Positions 12,278 to 31,902 of a stretch of DNA of 64,000 nucleotides are shown here, piece after piece (positions within the stretch are counted from its first letter, which is position 1; every line of letters starts with the position of its first letter). The DNA lies in assembly GCA_000310025.1 (NCBI GenBank), contig FN648564.1, forward strand, positions 434,316-498,315. Reading direction: 5' to 3'. The notes under the pieces were generated by a model that worked only from the letters and a program-made list of their open reading frames with translations, ran no database searches and was not told the origin of the DNA. The stretch is from Ectocarpus siliculosus (lineage: Eukaryota; Sar; Phaeophyceae; Ectocarpales; Ectocarpaceae). Both the position numbers and the translations under genes were made by a program.

Positions 12278-13185
12278 TGTGAATGCATTCTGAAAGTATG
12301 TCGTGGTTTTATGCTCATCGTCATGGTGGTGTTTGCTGCCACCTTTCTTTCGCGCCATATGGTGGCTCCGTTTCGCACGGTGGGTAGCACCTCCTATGTG
12401 AGACACGTACAATACCTTGCGCCTCGTACCAAGCGCAGATCCCCACCGTGTTGCGACCCTCTGCCCAAAAGGACAAGAGGGTAGGGACGTGCAACTAACT
12501 ACAGGCACGTTGTGCTCCTATTGCATGCCCACCCTTTATGCGGCTGTTCCATGCGGCAACTACTGCTTCAAAGTGTTTGTTACAATCAAATTGCAACGTA
12601 CATTTTCATGTCAACCTTCAAGCTGCGGTTCTCCCTGGTACCAAAAAAATAATAAAACTATTGTACTCACACAGAGTGCGTGGACTCCATCATGATGGCA
12701 CCCCGGCAAACATCCCCCGTCTTGGGGCTCCCTGTGACCCAGACCCTCTGTACAAAGAAAAGAACGGTAGTACTGTAAATACAGCAATCAGTAGTTAGTG
12801 CGTCCTCTCCTTGACGATAGGCAACCATATCCAAAGCACATTCATAGAGTTTTCTGCAAACAAACGAGGCTGACGCATGCTTCTTCCATATAATATATAT
12901 CCCATCGCCCATTCACGTGCGTTGAGCGCAGAAAGGACCATTGACGGACGCACACTGGGTACAGCCGATCTCGTCCACAGTCATGTCGGCTGCTGTGACA
13001 TGCAGCGCGGCGCAACTTCTTACCTTCTTGGATCGGTAACTTCTTGGATCGTGCCGGGTACTCCTGCTGCTGTATCATACGCGTACAACAATCGACGGAA
13101 CCCCCCGAAATCTCGCCGCGTCATTGGTGTCATGGTTGGATCCGCCGTGCATCATACACGCACACACACACGGAACGCTGGCACT
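12278..13185. other. Intergenic region upstream of the FAD monooxygenase gene
   Basis: Nothing coding was recognised. The sequence just before the start codon is open in the same frame back to an ATG at 13132, so the protein could start 18 residues earlier. Confidence 0.4.
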
Positions 13186-21844
<8,659 letters not shown>

Positions 21845-23067
21845 TTGATTCACGGCCGCTGTCTGATTGGCTCGATATGCCGCGCTGCGTCCTGTTGTCG
21901 ATGAATTTATGTTGCTTTGTTTCTCTGGGTAGCTCGCCTGGTGCTGCTTGATATTCGTTGTGGTTCGACATGCCTCCATGCGAAATGACTTGATTGGTGG
22001 CCCCTGCCGCTTGGTCTTCGCTTCGGTTAGAGATGCTCTACGCGAATCAGCGTTCCTTGTTACAGATGGTACTGGTATCAGGGGGTGCGAGTTCTGAAAT
22101 GATGAATGTATTTGTTTTGTTTTGGCACCTGCTGCAGGCTTGTTGCTGCTGTGTGAGCATATTGATTGCATCAGTATGTCCATGTATTGTTTCGGTTGTT
22201 CGTGTGTGAATTGTTGGGGGTTGTTATGCCGTTGCGCTGTCTCGTCGACCTATATCCCGCCGCAGCTCTGTCTTTTTTGTATTGTGCGGTCGTTTTCCTT
22301 CATAAGTGAATGTTTCGAAGTCCATGGATATGTAAGCAAGCATCAACGTCGGCGGAACGGATTAACTCGGTGTCCACTCATTAATTAGCTGTTGAACTTG
22401 ACGTCCAGTTGGCATCCGCTCTAGATCCAAGTCGCTAGGCTCGTGCCGCATTTTTTAGCAGCCCAGAGAGGCAGACACGGCAGAGGTGTGTAGCCTTGCA
22501 TGTACTGCCCCTACTCTGTCTCTCTCTCTCTCTCTACACGCGAGATGTGATGAAATACTTGTAGTTGTTTACTTTTTTTGTGCATGAATGTTTATTTCGT
22601 CTGTAATAAACATGAGCATTGGTGCAAACTTGGGCAAACTCTGCGTCTGTGTTTCTATGCATACGTTCAGGTTATTTTTCTTGACTTGTCTAGTCTCCGG
22701 GTTTCCTCGTCCTTTTTCGATGGAGACCGGATACTGTTCTGGTTGGCAAATCTGTACGGTATGTTTCGTTGCTTCGCTATAGGCCGATGGTGTGTACAGC
22801 AAACGGGTTTTGTGTGGTGTACGCGATCATCCGATTTGTTTTCGGCATCGATCTACACCTCCTCTCCTTAACTCTTTTATTTGCTTGGGTGTACCAGCCA
22901 GGGTCACACAAGAGATCTGAAGGATTCTGCCCCAAGCCCCCCCCTCGTCGAGTATCACAAACACCAACAGAGGACCATCGGCTCTCTGAACAAGACCTCC
23001 TATCACCACAGCCTACTGTTTGAATGCGATTGCGACATGGGGTGGACCCGAAGATCTTAGTGGAGTA
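21845..23067. other. Intergenic region, probable 3' flank of the FAD monooxygenase gene
   Basis: No exon or known element was seen. There is a small (TC)n run near 22515-22537. The region leads into the repeat-rich block beginning at 23068. Confidence 0.4.
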
Positions 23068-23314
23068 GGAGCTGTTTCGGCACACTTTGATTGGTTCTGG
23101 GCCTCAATCTAGTTGAGTGCGGAAGGGTGGCATAGAGGAGGGGGAATCACGCTCCCACCTTGTCTCGTCATACCGATCGAGTCCAACAACAAGGATCTTC
23201 ACGTATATTTGGTATGTGACACGAAGATGCCAAAGGCCGTCCTGCTAAGACGCCAACCAGATCATCGGGGCTCTTGCCTCGAGTATCGTCCAATGGATGT
23301 CACCTGCCTACCTG
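23068..23314 (+). repeat. Dispersed repeat X, copy 1 (copy 2 at 32873-33097)
   Basis: The two segments share order and long matching blocks, for example CTGGGCCTC, GTCTCGTCATACC versus CCTCGTCATACC, ACGCCAACCAGATC, and CGGGGCTCTTG. Identity is roughly three quarters by eye. They are in the same orientation and lie about 9.8 kb apart, on either side of the retroelement-like block. Confidence 0.7.
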
Positions 23315-23740
23315 ATTACTCTACCTTGTACAGCAGCAACACCGTTACGCATGGAGAAAAAAATAACCCCCCATGTCCACATCCAACTCCCGTCACACTA
23401 GCACACCCCAAGGAGACGTAGATACAGGGGGAATCATTCGAAGGGGGGGGTTATGATTCATCCTACATGGGATTTGCCAGGAATTTATCGAAGATGAGGC
23501 TCCTCACAACCCACCTCCACACGCCCCCCCTGTTGTGTCAACATCTGGTTGGCAAGAGGTTTATCAAAGTTGCCCACACATCAACCAAATTGTTGTGTAC
23601 GACTCTACTTGCTCGGTGGTCTTTTCCCCTGCGAAGTGTTGAGCATCAAGTCCTGGAAACCTTGCCACGCTCGTGTTAACCACTCCAATCTGTTTGGTGG
23701 GCTGTTGTTAGAAGCGCAGCGAGACAAGGTTGACCCCACG

Positions 23741-23906
23741 ACCTTGATATATACCAGAATTGGAGAGGAGAGTAGGGAGCAGGAAGAGAGAGCATGGAGC
23801 CCTGTGAGGGCTCCGTCTCCCAACTGCCCTACCAACACATATCCACGTACCCCCCAGGATCTCCGTGGATCTGTATCGAAAATCGAGTACCCCGAACGGC
23901 GTCCCT
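23741..23906 (+). repeat. Dispersed repeat Y, copy 1 (copy 2 at 30459-30629)
   Basis: Both copies contain TTGATATATAC, a GA-rich tract, CGTCTCCCAAC, and CCCTACCAACACATATCCACG, followed by a matching CCCCGAACGG-like end. Identity is about 75% by eye. The TATATA could be an old LTR promoter. The copies lie 6.7 kb apart in the same orientation and flank the minus-strand ORFs. Confidence 0.7.
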
Positions 23907-24522
23907 GCTCAGTACTCGATACGATCTAGGGAACTCTCCACACACATATCCCCGTAAAACCAACGGTCTAGACTATGTAAATAGTGCAGCAGAAAGGGTC
24001 CCGATGTCCCGATCATCGTTAGGTAGATGGTCAACACTCATCACAGCAAGCGAAGAGCCCTTGCTCCAAAGAAGGAGGCGCACTCGAACTCAACGCCGAT
24101 GAAGCTACCGCACGCGAAACAGCAGCCGAATTCCCAAGGTTAATCGAAGACACAGAAAAGAACTCTCTCCATTCACCTCAGGCATGTGTGCTATCACACG
24201 CTTGTCGAACGAGTCCCACATGTCGTCCAAGCAAGAGTCATGCCGCCCACACGGGGCCTCAATGGTGAGCTGCTCAACCTTATCAGCTGCCCAGACAAAA
24301 CCGGAAACTGCTTCAACATGGAGTCCCGAACAGCTGTTTGCACTTGCGCATTCAAAGACTTGAACGGGTGATGAGACCATGACAGTTTCAGTCAAGCCTT
24401 CCACTGACGAATGTACTCTCCGAAGGTTTCCCCGTTAGGCACTCAAAAACTACGAAGACGATCAATCCCCGAGCTCTTGTCTTGGGAGTCCCATGCGCCC
24501 CCAGTTTCTGGATGAAATATGT

Positions 24523-24983
24523 TTACGTCGAGGGTCCCTCTGGGTCCTTGTGCAGATGAGCTTCTACCTGCTGGAAGATGGCATTAAGAAATTCCATGGA
24601 GGTACGGTTGGTTGGTTGACCTTCAACGACAGTAGCACCGACACGTTTGCGCAACAACGGAAGCCATCCGTTGACCAAGGTGGTAGAATGGAAGTTATGT
24701 TGACGCTTGACATCGGTTTTGGTGAGGATTTCTGCGACGACGAGCTGGCAGCTAGACGCGAAACGAGCAAATTCGTCAGGATCGGGACCAAGGGGCAAAC
24801 GGTTAACACCATCAAGTTGTTCCGGCTTCAGCTTGTCCATCTTGTCTTGAATATGGATTATGTCTGCCTCTGCAACAGCGGCGTCCGCAGCATCCAGGGC
24901 GTCCTTCCTCGCTCTGGCGCCCGTGGAAGACCCTTGCTCGGCGATGTGACGGGGTTTCCTGCCGTTGAACTTGTGTCTGTCGC
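24523..24983 (-). pseudogene. Retroelement-like ORF fragment on the minus strand
   Basis: An open frame reads 'LCDRHKFNGRKPRH', then 'AEADIIHIQDKMDKLKPEQL', 'LGPDPDEFARF' and 'LRKRVGATVVEG' before stopping. The amino-acid composition and the small Cys/His cluster suggest a gag or nucleocapsid-adjacent region. No protease, RT or integrase motif follows. It is inferred to be part of the same decayed element as the larger minus-strand ORFs upstream of it (higher coordinates). Confidence 0.35.
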
Positions 24984-25005
24984 AAAGGACGTGCGCTGAA
25001 GGGTG

Positions 25006-25716
25006 CTAACGAAGGTTGTTGCAAAGAAGGCTAAGAGATGGTGAGGTTCCACCCGGGTGTTGTTCTGATGGAAAAGCACTGGCCGACGCTACCGGAAACG
25101 GAGACGACGACGCCCTCGAAGCAGGCTGCACGACCAAAGTCTGGACCGCTGGCGCTGGCGTCACCGCTGCTGATCCTACCGATGCGATAAGGCTGGCGCC
25201 TACGACACCGCTGCCGCCCCTGTATAGACACCACACGAGAGGCAGAAGCTCCAGAAGCACTCGAGGCTTTGTCGCGTGGCAATGCAGGATCCGGCCGTTC
25301 CGAAAACAAACGGGGCGCTGCACGCTAGGGGAGGGATTCTGGGGTGCGGTCGGTTGTGCATCCGTATCGGCAGTAGCATCCACAACATGGCGAGGTGTCT
25401 GTGTCCAAAAGAGAGTCAGAACTCCCTCCAACAGCATTTCAGTACGTGAGGCCCAAGGCGAAGTGTGCGATGCAGCTTGGCGCGGTGACTCAAGACGTTC
25501 ATCCGGAGTCAAGATAGGTGTGTGATGCCCATCGGCGACGTTTGTAGGGGCATGACTTTTCACAGAGGCTGAGTGTTCTCGCAGTTGCATGTTGGCAAGC
25601 CTTCGAGCCAAGGAACGCACAGATGGTTCTCCTACAGCAACAGGCTGGCGGGAAATAGGCGGTGGAGAATCGTGGAACCCTTCATCTGATCCGCCCTTTT
25701 CTTCACTCAAATACAT
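25006..25716 (-). pseudogene. Minus-strand open frame, possible continuation of a gag-like protein
   Basis: About 230 open residues follow directly downstream of the RS-tail ORF on the same strand. An early segment 'VRSLARRLANMQLREHSAS' looks like real coding sequence. The later part is less convincing, and other frames in the region are open too. No recognised domain. Confidence 0.25.
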
Positions 25717-25740
25717 ATGGCTATAAAATCTACTCGCCTG

Positions 25741-28227
25741 TCACCGTTGCTGTGCTTCCTCTTCCGACCGGTACCACCTTCCACTGCCACGGCAAGTGGC
25801 CATGCTGCGGTCCTCGGTCCGGTTCCTGCTCCGGCTGCGGTGGCATCTAGACGTAGACCTGTTAGTCCTGCTCCGATCCTTGCTCCGGCTCCTGCTCCGG
25901 TTGCGGCGACGTCCAGACGTAGACCTGTTAGCCCTGCTCCGATCCTCGCTCCGGCTCCTGCTCCAGCTGCGACGACGCCCTGGCGGAGACCTGTGGGTCC
26001 GGCTCCTACCGGCGCTCCGGCTTCTGCTCCTGCCGCGGCGACGTACGGGTGGAGACCTGTTGGACTGGCGACGATCCTCGTTCTCGCTGTTCCTACCGCC
26101 GCGATGACGCGCAGCCGTAGACCGGGTACTATCCGTCGGAGGCTGATCCCCCCAACGCTCGCTGCCGGGCTTCCTCGAAGGCGCAGCCGTAGACCGGGTA
26201 TTGTCCGTAGGAACTTGATCCCCCCAACGCTTGCTGTTGGGCTTCCTCGAAGGCGCAGCCGTAGTCCGGGTACTGTCCGTCGCAAGTTGATCCCCCCAAC
26301 GCTCGCTGTCGGGTTTCGTCGAAGGCGCAGCCGTAGACCGGGTGTTGTCCGTCGCAGTTTGATCCCCCCAACGCTCGCTGTTGGGTTTCCTCGAAGGCGC
26401 AGCCGTAGACTGGGTATTATCCGTCGCAGGTAGATCCCCCCGACGTTCGGTGCCGGGCTTTCTCGAAGGCGCCGTAGACTGGGTATTGTCCGTAGGAGGT
26501 AGATCCCCCCAACGCTCGCTGCGGGGCTTCCTCGAGGGCGCTGCCGTAGACTCGGTATTGTCCGTAGGAGGTAGATCCCCCCAACGCTCGCCGCGAGGCT
26601 TTCTACCCTTGACACCATCTCCGGAACCACGACCGGAGGCCGATTTATGACGCGTGGAATCCTCATCCGACGTAGAAGACGCCGGTGCCGCAAACTCCGA
26701 GTGGTTGCGCCCCTCGCCCAAGCCACTGCTCAAGTGAGAAGAATCCCGCTGGGGCGTATTGCCGTAGTTCGGGCAGGTGAAATCACTCTGGTTTGTGGTT
26801 GAGGCCGCGCGGTTGACAGGCGGCTGTAAACCACCACCCGGTGTGACCAGGGAAGATCCTTGAGGTCCATCGCGGAATGTAGCCCGTCGTAGAGCATGTG
26901 CAAGCCTGAAAACGTTCTGCTGCTGGAAGGGCGTGAGTTTCTTGATGAATCCTTTGTTGAAGAGGGTGCCGAAGGTAACCTGCGAGATGGGTGTGGGGCG
27001 AACGGCATCCAGGACGAATTGGCGACAGGCCCCCCAGGCAGTGTCCGCGTCGGGTTGGTCTTGGTCGTGGAACGTGACATCGCGAGAGGGCATCCCGACG
27101 CTGCGACGAAGGAACGCGATATCCGCCGACTGCCTGTCGTATGGCGCAAACACGTCCTCTTCGCGCACACCGTCGGGGTCCGGCCTGGAGGTTCCACCGA
27201 GAGTGACCGAAAACTGCGGGGCGTCTACGGCCCGCCCTGACTCCGTCGCACCTGTGCCCCTGCTAGAATCAACAGATGCTTGAGCGCGCGGCACACGAGG
27301 ATGCCCAACGGGACGAGGGTGGGGCGACGAGAGGGGCGGGCGCGGCGAGACAGCACTCGGAGAGGGCGAAACGGGGGAGGGAAACAGAGGTGGTGTACCA
27401 GGCTCCTCCGGAAGAACGCCCGCTCGTAGCCTGTTAGTTCTAGCCATGATAGCTTGCACCTGGCGAAGACGTTCTTCAAACTGCGCTTGTTCCGCAGCCG
27501 CTTTCTCCTCCACCGCTGCCGCCGTTGCTGTTGCATCCGCTTCCTCCGCCGCTGCTTGCTTCGCTGCCGCTTGCTTCGCCGCCGCTTGCTTCACCGCCGC
27601 TTGCTCCACAGCCACTCGCTCCGCCTCCGCTCTCGCCGCCGCTGTTGCCGCTGCTTCCTCTGCAGCCGCTTTCTCTGCCACCGCCTCCGCCTCCGTGTCA
27701 AGATCCTCCGTCAAATGCCCGTGCCAGTGTTCGCTGAGTTGGAGCAATGCGTCGTAGTCATCGGGGGGCAAGCGTGAAATTTCCTCCTGCGACATATCTA
27801 GGTCGAAGGGGGGAATGGAACGAGGGACATCGGACGACAAACACGTGGACACAATATCTCGAAGAGTGATGTCTCCGTCACGAAAGGCAGCAGACAGGTT
27901 CTCCGAAGACGCATCCTGAAGCAAGGCCTTCACCCCAGGCAGACGGGAACGGGGGCGGCGCCCAATCCTCGACTCGTCCTTCTCATCCTCCGAAGAGCTA
28001 CCCGAGCCTCCCGAGGACCGCTGGGGGCGCCGGTCTTGTTGCTGGTCCTTCTCGTGCTCGAAGTCCACCAATTCTTGTTCCTGGCCCGACATGCGCTCCT
28101 CTTTTTGTATGGGGACAGGGTCGGGGTTAGGGCAACCGCTATCGGCGGGAGAAGCAGCAGTAATGCCAGGAATAGCAGAAACAGGTACAGGCCCCAATGA
28201 AACTCGCAGAAATCCACGTGACAGCAT
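25741..28227 (-). CDS. Repeat-rich protein with RS-type tail, gag-like or host, function unknown
   Basis: One continuous frame runs from ATG 28227 (828 aa) or, more plausibly, ATG 28092 (MSGQEQELVDFEHEK, 783 aa). Its order is: an acidic N-terminus; 'LPPDDYDALLQLSEHWHGHL'; an Ala/Glu/Lys coiled coil (VKQAAAKQAAAKQ); a Pro-rich hinge; a small compact-looking domain (DRQSADIAFLRRSV to 'FQQQNVFRLAHALRRATF'); seven tandem 24-residue units with core KPxSERWGDxPPTDNT; and a C-terminus of about 22-residue RS units (RSRSRSKDRSRTNRS). The RS tail would bind RNA or SR-type partners. A retroelement gag with a basic nucleic-acid-binding end is my preferred reading, because repeats flank the block and other ORF fragments sit beside it. 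A host SR-like protein cannot be excluded. Confidence 0.5.
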   Translation of the reverse strand: MLSRGFLRVSLGPVPVSAIPGITAASPADSGCPNPDPVPIQKEERMSGQEQELVDFEHEKDQQQDRRPQRSSGGSGSSSEDEKDESRIGRRPRSRLPGVKALLQDASSENLSAAFRDGDITLRDIVSTCLSSDVPRSIPPFDLDMSQEEISRLPPDDYDALLQLSEHWHGHLTEDLDTEAEAVAEKAAAEEAAATAAARAEAERVAVEQAAVKQAAAKQAAAKQAAAEEADATATAAAVEEKAAAEQAQFEERLRQVQAIMARTNRLRAGVLPEEPGTPPLFPSPVSPSPSAVSPRPPLSSPHPRPVGHPRVPRAQASVDSSRGTGATESGRAVDAPQFSVTLGGTSRPDPDGVREEDVFAPYDRQSADIAFLRRSVGMPSRDVTFHDQDQPDADTAWGACRQFVLDAVRPTPISQVTFGTLFNKGFIKKLTPFQQQNVFRLAHALRRATFRDGPQGSSLVTPGGGLQPPVNRAASTTNQSDFTCPNYGNTPQRDSSHLSSGLGEGRNHSEFAAPASSTSDEDSTRHKSASGRGSGDGVKGRKPRGERWGDLPPTDNTESTAAPSRKPRSERWGDLPPTDNTQSTAPSRKPGTERRGDLPATDNTQSTAAPSRKPNSERWGDQTATDNTRSTAAPSTKPDSERWGDQLATDSTRTTAAPSRKPNSKRWGDQVPTDNTRSTAAPSRKPGSERWGDQPPTDSTRSTAARHRGGRNSENEDRRQSNRSPPVRRRGRSRSRSAGRSRTHRSPPGRRRSWSRSRSEDRSRANRSTSGRRRNRSRSRSKDRSRTNRSTSRCHRSRSRNRTEDRSMATCRGSGRWYRSEEEAQQR
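25790..26096 (-). repeat. Coding tandem repeat of RS units, about 66 bp each
   Basis: Four to five diverged units encode SRSRSxDRSRxNRSTSGRRR-like sequence at the C-terminus of the ORF. Confidence 0.75.
26112..26615 (-). repeat. Coding tandem repeat, seven units of about 72 bp
   Basis: The DNA unit encodes RKPxSERWGDxxPTDNTxST plus AAPS. Six units are 24 codons and one is 23. Units differ at a few codons, so the array is not brand new. Confidence 0.85.
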
Positions 28228-28272
28228 GCAGCCAGTGATAAAAGCTTGATGCACAAGGTGAAGCGGATCAAA

Positions 28273-28815
28273 TCAAGCAGCAAACGCATCCAAAATGACA
28301 CCGTGCCGCAAGCAAACGACCGTAGAGGCTAGCACAAAAGTACCCGTGTTGGACGGACATACGAGGTTGTCCGACCAAAAGGTGCGCAGCGCAGCACGCC
28401 GCTCTACAGTAACCATTGCCGAAGTGCGAGCACAAACTGGTGGGGGTTTACGTGGAAAAAGATTGACCAACTCATGGTCTTTGATGGTGAACGATTCTCC
28501 AAAAAAGAGTTCCAGGTAATAACGGAAAATGGAGGGAAGACGGGTGTCGTTTAGCACGCCAAATTTCCGCACGCACAGCGCCCGCCAACTCTGAGTAAGC
28601 GGAGTCAAATCTGAGAGCACTACAGGAGAATCCGCAGACATGGGCCGGTATGATGGCACAAAAGCAGTAGCAGTAGTAGATGCGGGAAGCATGCTGTCAT
28701 CTCTAGCACCACTACGCATGGCCAGCACCTGAGGCCGCTGTGTGCAAAGCTCGTCCGCCACTGCAATCACTTCATGCACCGATGAAACTGAGATAATAGC
28801 TCGAGAAGAACGGCG
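28273..28815 (-). CDS. Hypothetical minus-strand exon or ORF
   Basis: An open frame of about 180 residues contains 'LTPLTQSWRALCVRKFGVLN', 'LPSIFRYYLELFFGE' and 'KDHELVNLFPRKPPP', and ends in VILDAFAA. The composition looks like a folded protein rather than noise. There is no suitable ATG near the 5' end, but a CTCTTACAG acceptor at about 28817 would make it a 3' exon. It lies just upstream of the RS-tail ORF on the same strand and may be part of the same element. Family not recognised. Confidence 0.3.
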   Translation of the reverse strand, partial: RRSSRAIISVSSVHEVIAVADELCTQRPQVLAMRSGARDDSMLPASTTATAFVPSYRPMSADSPVVLSDLTPLTQSWRALCVRKFGVLNDTRLPSIFRYYLELFFGESFTIKDHELVNLFPRKPPPVCARTSAMVTVERRAALRTFWSDNLVCPSNTGTFVLASTVVCLRHGVILDAFAA

Positions 28816-30458
28816 ACTGTAAGAGAAGTCCCCTGCGACATCTCGACAACCTCCTATCGCGCATGCTTCGCGAGGTCCCAGTCTCGTAGAAGCTTGGCAA
28901 ATGCATCGAAAGTCGCCATCTCTACCAGAAGCGCAAAGAAGGAGAACGATGTGCCAAACCTAGTTTCTCGTGAAGTGGTGAGACCTCATAACAGGCGGCC
29001 AGCGGCTGCAGAGATGGGAGTCCAAGCGACAACGGCAGGGAGAGTCCTGCCTCCAGCACTCGCTTAGCGTTGATGCCGCTGACGCCAAATACTAAGGTGT
29101 ACCGATTCTGGTAAAAGTCAATCGACAGATACCCTGCGAATCGGGTCCGCTCTAACACTCTCCACCCACAGAATTTACCCTCAACTGGGAACCTCTTGTG
29201 GCCAGGACGGGTAAGTCGATTAAGTATCACAGAGTCTTTGTAGGATCGACTCCAAAAGAGGTGCTCTCAGGACTGACACACGTTGGTGTCCTTGGGAAAA
29301 ATGTCCCAAGTCAGGAGAAAATGTGCCCCCAAGGAGTTCAAACAAGTATCCTGCCGCTAACCCCAAATAAGGAGCACAAGCCGTAGATGGTAGCGTTGTC
29401 CTAGGGAACGGAAAAGGGAAATGTCTTGATGCTCTTACTCCACGGTCGTGTAGGATGGGAAAGGTGCTTGTTTTGCCGAGAGAAGGTCTGAGATGAAGTA
29501 AGGATCCAACTTCCATCCCAGGGGGCACGCATAGCGGACAATGCTGATGTGGTATGAGTACCATGGAGGTATACCTCCTGACCATCCCACATCCTATCCT
29601 AAATAAGATATACCCTGTTCATGTCAACAGCCACACTCCTTAACAACAGCCCCTCCTGCCGGGACATCCTCCCAGAACAACATGATCAGATCAAAACCCT
29701 CAAAGCAATGTTCTTCGGGTACAACAAGAAACCAAAGTCCAGACGCCAAACACCGACAAAATATATTGTAACGCCACAAACACTGCTTTACGTCGGCAGG
29801 AATCTATGGCAAGACATTCCCCCCCCATGATTGTCGATGGCAGTGCAACCAGCAGATGATGTCGCGCGACTTCCACGAATTATGCATACCTAATACTTCC
29901 AACCCATCAAAGCAAAAACAAGATGCAAGCAAAACGCCAAAACAACGGCGGAAATGAGCTGCCAGAAAAGAACAGAAGGAACACGAAAAATAGAGTACCC
30001 AACGCGGTCCGGTCAATACCGCCAGAAGTACAATACATCTTCCCTGGTAACGCCCCCCCTGCTAAACACAACAAAATGTGACGCATGCCCAAGAGAAAAA
30101 CCAACAACGATAGCCACGCTGCAGCTAGAAATGGGGGCAACCAACGTAGCGCCAAATATTTTCAACGCAAACTCATGACGAATTCGCCGCGGACGCGAAA
30201 AGTTTCTTTAGACAGAGACTTTGTCAGAAATCCGTTTGTTGAAGGCCTGATCGCACCTGAATTACCATTAATGCCCCCCGCACTACACGCTCTCGGACAA
30301 AATGGTGTCGATTGTCGATGTGTTGTGATTTCGGGGTAGTAGCCGCGATATTTCTCGCAAGTGAAAAGCCCCAACAATATCCTCGTGATCTAAAGATCGT
30401 GCTTGGAGGAGGACAGCTTGTTGTCACAAGCTCGGGAAGCAAACCGTTCATCCCAAGG
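28816..30458. other. Repeat-block DNA without an assignable gene
   Basis: Minus-strand open frames at 28922-29230 (containing GYLSIDFYQNRYTLVFGV) and 29220-29585 may be further fragments of the same element. I could not place them in a family. The plus strand shows nothing convincing. Confidence 0.3.
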
Positions 30459-30629
30459 ACGTTGATATATACATGGTAGTAGAAGAGAGAAGGGATTCGA
30501 GAGAGAGAGAGAGAGAGAGAGCGTGGAGCTCTGCTGGCGGGGTCGTCTCCCAACCGCCCTACCAACACATATCCACGGGACCCCCGAAAATCTCCGTAGA
30601 TCCGTATTGAATATCAAGTGCCCCAAACG
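30459..30629 (+). repeat. Dispersed repeat Y, copy 2
   Basis: Partner of 23741-23906. This copy contains a (GA)n run (30499-30519) where copy 1 has a mixed GA-rich tract. Confidence 0.7.
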
Positions 30630-30912
30630 GCTGAGTGTGTTGTGGGGCACCTGAGTCTGTCGGAGTCAATAGGGAGTTGTCCAAACATTTGTGAGAACCG
30701 CTGGTAATCACGGAGGTTGAAGGAAGGATAGGGGTGAAAAAATACAAGGGGTTTAGTCCATCCAGATGCCCAATCTCCGGTGGTGGCGCTGTACGCAAGA
30801 TCATCAGCCAATTCGGGGATAATTTACATCGTGTTTTTGAGGCTACAAGTATGAATCTATCTCCGAACGAAAAGGAGCTTGCCTGTGCTTGGAGCCCTTC
30901 GAAGTGCTGCGG

Positions 30913-31902
30913 CTAGTGTGAGGCCCACCGTGCACCGAGGCAGCGATGCTGTCGTTGCTGAACCTGCTGCTGGACCTGCGGCTGCGATGGTGGCCACGGG
31001 ACCGTGATAACTCCACCTCCAGGGGCTGCGGCCGCAGTTGCAGTGAGGTGGGGTGTGTTCCGTAGCGCGGGTGTTTCCTCCGCTACGACTGTGGGGTTTG
31101 TCTGCACGTTGGAGATCGTCTCCTTGGCGGTCGGTGTTGCGGGCCATGCGGCTCTTGGGAACTCGGCGATGTTCACCACACGTTTCTTCTTGGGGCGTCC
31201 GGAGGAGTCGCGTCGGATGCGTTTGTCACTCTTCCGTCCTGCCTCACCGCCCGAGAAGGTCGTTGTGAAGGACTGGCGGGCCCCGCGGGCTGCGCTGGGC
31301 GAACCGGTTGAGCTAGCGCTCCCTCTTTTCACGGCCGGGAGCGGAGCTGGAGCCCCGTCTCCCACGGTCGGAAGCGGAGCCACGTCGTCCCCTACGAGAA
31401 TCCCGTCGTCCTCGGGACGAAGCTAATTTGGCATCAGCGGCCGCGTGGGTTTCGGCGACAGCCGTACGGAATGAAAGGTGGCGCCGGCGTGATATTTTGG
31501 GAAGTATGTCCCATTCGGCTCGTGTCCAAATATGACCAACCAAAAGTGAGCAGTGAGCAGCGACGGGCTCGGACGGTGCTACCAGAGTTTCTTCGTGGGT
31601 CCGAATGCCCAACGGTTGCACCGGAGGGGGTCACTCGACGGCAAAGCCGGAGTAAGAGTTGGGACAATCGATCTCAACGGCGAAGCCGGAGGGGAACTGC
31701 TTGTGGTGCCGGCGTATGCGTCGCTTCCAGCGTTGTCTGCAAAGTCCGTCATAATGTCGACCAGCGGTTTGACGGCAGGCTCAGTCGGTGTTTGCGGGAG
31801 GTGTCCGGGCGTGAGGGATGGCGGTGCGCGTAGGTGAACATCACTAGCTGAAAAAGCAGCGAGAGAGGGTACAGCGGCAATCGTCACAGGAGGAACCAAC
31901 AT
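30913..31902 (-). pseudogene. Cluster of overlapping minus-strand frames, probable broken ORF
   Basis: Three frames take over from one another: MLVPPVTIAAVPSLAAF from ATG 31902, then 'HIWTRAEWDILPKISRRRHL', then 'RRDSSGRPKKKRVVNIAEF' with a basic patch. Together they look like one protein read through frameshifts, or like exons of one gene. They lie between repeats Y copy 2 and X copy 2. No domain recognised. Confidence 0.3.

Noticed and set aside
25717-26433. 238-codon plus-strand frame rich in Ala/Pro/Arg
   Set aside because: It is the antisense reading of the RS and KPxSERWGD tandem repeats.
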